From assembly GCF_009727055.1 (NCBI RefSeq), contig NC_052355.1, positions 50,522,731-50,586,730 of the forward strand: DNA of 64,000 nucleotides, written 5' to 3'. Below are positions 59,308-64,000 of this stretch, in pieces. Origin of the DNA: Benincasa hispida. Lineage: Eukaryota > Streptophyta > Magnoliopsida > Cucurbitales > Cucurbitaceae. The notes below the pieces were generated by a model, which ran no database searches, was not told the DNA's origin, and worked only from the letters and a program-made list of their open reading frames with translations. Each line of letters starts with the position of its first letter. The first letter of the stretch is position 1. The position numbers and the translations under genes were made by a program.

Positions 59308-59390
59308 CCGTTTCAATGTATTGTAGATTGTAGATTCCAACCGTTTCAATATATTGTAGATTGTAAATTCCAGCCATTTCAATAGAAATT
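59308..59390 (+). repeat. 33-bp tandem repeat
   Basis: CCGTTTCAATGTATTGTAGA with TTGTAGATTCCAA occurs about two and a half times, with small changes. Confidence 0.6.
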
Positions 59391-59645
59391 AGTTTGATTT
59401 ATGGATGTGTGGGTAGTGATTGACTGATTGTAATGTATTGTAGATTGTACACAGTGGCCAAAAAAAGGGAAATTAGTTTGAAATAAAAAATGGAAATTAG
59501 TTTTTTAAAAGAATTGTCCAAGCAATTCTTAGTGTGCATGAACTTAACAATCTTGCTGAGTTTATGTGAAGCTGAAATACTTTGAGTTTTTGTGAATTGT
59601 GTGATACTAACGTTTGACATAGTGTGGTTCAGCTACGTGGATTCA

Positions 59646-61800
59646 ATGGATATGGAGTTTGATGGAACTGCAACTGATGCTTCAAAAAATGAATGAGATG
59701 CAGAAAAAAGGGATGCCAATGCAAATATCGTTGATGTTGATTCAGCAAATGAGACATCAGATGTTCCAAATCCATCAAAAAGAAGCAAGGCAGTGAAAAA
59801 ATCCATGGTTTGAGATCATTTTGAGAGGCTAAAAGGTGATCCTAAAGACCCTCATGCTCGATGTAAGTACTATGGAGTTGTCTATGCATGTCATTCCAAA
59901 CATGATGGTACTGGGACTATGAAGAATCATTTGGAAAATTGTAAAAAATACCCTTACCAGAAAAAGAAAGATCCAACCCAAATGACATTAGCTTTCAAAA
60001 CTAAAGACAAAGACAATGTTGGGGATAATACGTCACAACTTGTATGTGAGTCATATAGTTTAGAGAGTTGTTGGGAAGCATTGGTTGAAATGGTAATTGT
60101 TGATGACTTACCATTCAAGTTTGTGGAGAGTAGAGGATTTAAGAAATTTGTCGATAGATTAACATGTGCAAGTCAACCTAGATTTTTTGTTCCATCTCGG
60201 TTTACTGTGGCTAGAGAGGTGCTTAATTTGTATGTTAATGAGAAAAAGTGTTTGAAAGACATGTTTGTAAACAAGAAGTACAAAGTTTCTCTCACTACAG
60301 ATTGTTGAACATCAGGAAAAAAATATAAATTACATGGTACTAACTGCCTATTTCATAGATTCTGATTGAAGATTACATAAAAGGATACTTAGTTTTTGTC
60401 CAATTGAGAATCATAAAGGTGATACTATTGGTAAAACCATTGAAAAGAATTTGAAGGATTGGGGCATTGAAAGGATAATGACTTTGACTATTGATAATGC
60501 AAGTTCGAATGACACTACCATTGCTTATCTTCTGAAAAAAATTCAATAAGGGGTTATTGTTTGGCAGAGAATTTTTGCATGTTCGTTGTTGTGCTCATAT
60601 ATTAAATCTCATAGTATGTGATACTTTTAAGGAATATGATGATTGCATTGAAAGGATTCGATATGTTGTACGATTTATAAGATCTTCTCCTGCATATTTT
60701 TTTAAATTTAAAAAGTGCACTGAAATTGAAAAATTTTCTTGTAAGAGTTTGTGTTTTTATGTTTCCACTAAATGGAACTCTACATATTTGATGCTTGAGG
60801 CAACTATGAAGTTTGAAAAGGTTTTTGATAGATTAAAAGATGAAGATGCTTCTTATAGACACGATTTTTCACTAAATAAAGAAGATTGGACAAATGCTAA
60901 GATGTTGATTAGGTTTTTAAAGGTCTTTTATGATGTGACATTGAAAATTTCAGGGTCATTGTACACCACATTGAATATGGTTTTTCATCATATTACAATG
61001 ATTCAGAATTGTATACGTTTGAATGCTGGTAGTGCAAATGCAACGCTTGTTGGAATGGCCAATAGCATGAAGGCCAAATTTGAGAAGTATTTAAGGGAAC
61101 AATGAAAAGAATAATCTATTGTTGTATGTTGCTATTATGCTAGATCCTCGAAAAAAAGTTAAGGTTTGTATCTTTTTGCCTTAAAAAAAATTTGGGCCAA
61201 AGGTTGCCAAATCTATGAGAAATGTAGTGGAACAATGTTGTAGTTGTCTCTTTCATGAGTATAGTATTACTCATACTCAGAGTGGGAATGGGAGTGGGAG
61301 TGAGAGTACTACTACTAATACACCAATTGTGTCAGCGTCAAAGACCATGATTGATTGTGATCCAACTAAAAAGGTGGGTGAAGATTTTGTCTATGATACA
61401 ATTGATCTTAATTTTGAAGCGATGAGACTACACCTTTCGAACAGGGGTCAAAGATTGATATTTATTTGTTGGAAGCCAATGTTAAGAATAAGATGATTTT
61501 GACATACTTCAATGGTGGAAAAGGAACAATCGGTTCTTAGTCGTATGGCTATAGATATTTTGACAATTCCAGTATCTACTGTAGTGTTTGAGTCGGCTTT
61601 TAGTACAGGAGGATGTGTTGTTGATTCATCGTGTTGTTTATTGGCTCCAAAAATAGTGGAGGCTCTCATTTGTACTCAAAATTGGCTAAATTTTGGTCCA
61701 ATAGATCTTGAACTTCAAAATGACATGGAAGAAGCTTCATTATTTGAAGAAGGTATTTATTCATCATTTGTATTTTGTAATTGTAACTTGTTAGATTAAA
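59646..61800 (+). pseudogene. hAT transposase relic (BED-finger, RICESLEEPER-like)
   Basis: It would cut and paste the surrounding element. The ATG at 59646 starts MDMEFDGTATDASKNE followed by a stop. Next comes a BED-type finger, DHFERLKGDPKDPHARCKYYG then HLENCKKYP, in which the second cysteine appears lost (CKYY for CKYC). Then follow SRFTVARE and YKVSLTTDC, WGIERIMTLTIDNASSND, CCAHILNLIVCD, STKWNSTYLMLEA, and the C-terminal dimerisation segment ILTIPVSTVVFESAFSTGG then APKIVEALICTQNWL. Stops or frameshifts lie near 59691, 59810, 60306, 60550, 61104 and 61496. The order of blocks matches plant hAT transposases fully, but it cannot make an active enzyme. The nearest relatives also include domesticated genes. 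Confidence 0.85.
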
Positions 61801-61943
61801 ATCTTAATAAGTTTGTCTTTCTCTTCTTAATCTTAATTATATAGGATTCAAAGCGGTTATGGACAATGAAAAAGACATTTAAGACCTTCCAGATTTTGCA
61901 AAGTTGTCAGTTATCGATTAAGCATTTATCATTTGATTTTATA

Positions 61944-62061
61944 GTAATTTGGTTGTATTTGACAATTGACTTTACGTCTTATTGTAATTGGGTTGTATTT
62001 GACAATTGACTTTATGTTTTATTGTAATTGGGTTGTATTTGACAATTGACTTTATGTTGCA
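61944..62061 (+). repeat. 40-bp tandem repeat, three copies
   Basis: GTAATTGGGTTGTATTTGAC plus AATTGACTTTATGTTTTATT occurs three times in a row, with only a few changes in the first copy. It follows the transposase relic, inside the hAT element. Confidence 0.8.
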
Positions 62062-62727
62062 ATTTCTAATTTGATTGTATATATGTGTCATGTGATATTT
62101 CTATTTGTGACTACACTCTCGACTTTCATATTAGTTTTGTTTTCAAATATATTTGTAATATGTATTAAAGGTTCTTTAAGCAATTAAGCGAATCGAATAC
62201 AATCCCAAACAATGGACATGTTAATTGTTAAATATTAAGGGTTGTCAAATCAAATCATATCAATATCTTATTTTTAATACCTCTAGGCTAGCTCTATTCC
62301 ATAAATATTAAAATAATAAAATATGAAATAGTATCTTGAATTCTGAATCACAATCACAAATTAAGAAAAAAAACTAAACATGATTGATAAGGAAGTTAAT
62401 AAATAGTTGATTTTTTATTTGTATTTAAAAAAATGTTATTTATAACGATAATGATTTATAACTAAATATAACTTCTACCTAATAGAAAATTTTCTTAGAA
62501 TTTTAATAAATAAATAAAACTTCTTTAAAAGGAAGAAAAAAATAAAAAATTTACAAAACCCAACCAAAACTGACCAACCGACCGACCGATTGGATAGCCG
62601 ATCGTGTTTCTATTCAGTCGATGGTTGGGACTGGTTTGGATATATTCTAAACCAATTCTAGTTGGTTTGGCGTCGGTCTGGTCAAAAAACCGACACCGAC
62701 TGGTCGATGATCACCTCTACATACATT

Positions 62728-63019
62728 GTTAATAGAATGTCCATTAATAATCAAAATTTTTCAATTATCCCAAATTGATATTCGATGAGCCAAATATCTA
62801 GTCCAATCCAACTCATATCTGCCTCGTAAAATCGTGTGAATGTAGTCCAACGTCTGTATCGCAAGGTTTAGGAATTTGTTGCAATCTCCCAAATTTGCGC
62901 ATCACACAATTTGGATGATGTCATTCTACCATAAAAAACATATGAATAGACATCTAGATATCCATAACTCATAATCGTCGAGACAATATGTTCGCAGTCT
63001 TTGGATTACATGATCATAT
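62728..63019. other. Spacer, nothing recognised
   Basis: No gene seen. Confidence 0.35.
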
Positions 63020-64000
63020 TGTAGGGATAAAAGCCCTAACGCAGCGGAAGAACCAATACCCAACTTGAAATTAATTTAGAATCCAAAATACCAGTACACT
63101 GGCAAAATAAATAGAATAAAACAAAGATGTAAAAAAAACCTCAACCTACTGTATAAATTAGGTTAAGCATGCTTTACTTTTTTGGGAATTTAATCTTACA
63201 GAGAATGAAAGACGTCACATACTCTCGTTAATAACTCAAATGAAAAGATCAATTCTTCTTGGGATGGATTAACGAACACCACCACTTGGGAGTCTCCCTA
63301 TTCTTTGAGAAATTAGGATTATTAGTTTGTGGGAACTAATCTCAAAATGGGAAAAGAAAATCATAAGAATGGTGTAATTTTTCTTGAGAGAATTTCAGAG
63401 AGAGATTTTTCCACCAATAACTTTTTATGATTGATCTTCAAAACTTCTTCATATTTCAAATATACTATGTGTGAGAGCCTGGAGAGAAAGAAACAGTTAA
63501 ACGTGGGCAGTGATCCACGTTTTTTATAACTCTCACTTATGGGAGTTATTTTTATTATTATTTAATTTAATAAATCAATTAAATAATTAATAACTTAATT
63601 TAATTAATTAAATCTAATTTAATTAATAAATCCATTTAAATGATATTTAAACGAACATTTCTCACATAACCTATAGTATTAATTCAATTAATTTAATAAA
63701 ATAAAATAATTAATTAATTGTCAAATTAAATATCAAATATTCGATTTGGCCTATATTTGAATCATATTCAATTGTATTTCTCTCATAACCTATAGTTTTA
63801 ATGTGCATTGAGACACATTAATATTAACCTAGTTTAATGTGAATACAATTCATATTAATATTTGAACTTCTTCAAATATTTAATTCTCTCATAAATTAAT
63901 TTTGGATTATATCCAAAATTAAATTTTTATTATAAAGTTTAATTAAAATATAAACTTTATGTTATAATATATCATCATACATTATGCTACTTCCAAAGTG
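63020..64000 (-). mobile_element. Copia-type LTR running off the window
   Basis: TGTAGGGATAAAAGCCC followed by GCAGCGGAAGAACC is, on the minus strand, the usual LTR end (...CTTCCGCTGC...CTACA). Further right the blocks CTCATAACCTATAGTTTTAAT and AACTCTCACTTATGGGAGTT match in inverted orientation those of the LTRs at 34400, 37430 and 57060. The TGTTGG start would lie beyond position 64000. Confidence 0.7.

Larger units (their letters stand above)
58761..62719 (+). mobile_element. hAT transposon with transposase relic (3.96 kb)
   Basis: The left end TAGGGGTGAGCATGTTAGACCG and the minus-strand right end TAGAGGTGATCATCGACCAG are imperfect terminal inverted repeats. The 8-bp flanks CATACCAT (58753-58760) and CATACATT (62720-62727) match at six positions, as expected for a worn hAT target duplication. 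Both subterminal parts carry ACCGACCGA/CGGTCGG words. The transposase relic lies between on the plus strand. Confidence 0.85.

Noticed and set aside
59308..59390. Tandem words considered as a centromeric or satellite block
   Set aside because: Only two to three copies, inside a hAT element.

Overview
The window is nuclear DNA of a dicot plant. It is strongly A/T-rich, has GT...AG introns, and is packed with plant-type transposons (copia LTRs, MULE, hAT, MITE/foldback elements) and short plastid-derived inserts. The LTR families and two vinorine-synthase-like BAHD genes make a cucurbit plausible, but that is a guess from familiarity, not something proved here. A 352-base N run and embedded library-adapter sequence show this is a draft assembly.

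Layout. 1-5.6 kb: A/T-rich spacer with foldback elements, a 69-nt hairpin and a possible tRNA-derived SINE. 5.6-13.5 kb: a decayed Mutator-like element (MULE) with long inverted ends, a broken mudrA-like transposase on the minus strand, a hAT MITE, and an inner inverted-repeat unit. The inner unit carries a broken plant-mobile-domain (PMD) gene; each of its arms holds a different plastid fragment (rrn16 promoter region on the left, ndhH on the right). 14.6-38 kb: a retrotransposon nest with a LINE relic, two elements starting TGTCACACC, at least six copia-type LTRs in both orientations, and a copia polyprotein relic split by an opposite-strand LTR. Several of these elements hold arrays of short degenerate words, the most striking being 16-bp palindromes centred on CGATCG. 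38.3-42.0 kb: a complete non-autonomous LTR element, bounded by ACTTG target duplications, that splits a small C2H2-like zinc-finger sequence in frame. Its left LTR contains two Nextera mate-pair junction adapters and is misassembled.

42.5-52.8 kb is the gene-bearing part: two tandem BAHD acyltransferase genes about 6.8 kb apart, each with two exons and a phase-0 intron. Copy 1 (434 aa) is intact with HKISD and DFGWG. Copy 2 is nearly identical but has about nine single-base deletions within about 240 bp that sum to a restored frame, which looks more like a consensus error than decay. Related TTTAGTCCC foldback elements flank or sit inside both genes.

53.7-57.5 kb: a copia LTR carrying a second, nested LTR. 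58.8-62.7 kb: a hAT element with terminal inverted repeats, 8-bp target duplication and a dead transposase. 63.0-64.0 kb: another copia LTR running off the window edge.

The only likely functional host genes are the BAHD pair. Everything else is repeats, relics of mobile genes, or A/T-rich spacer.
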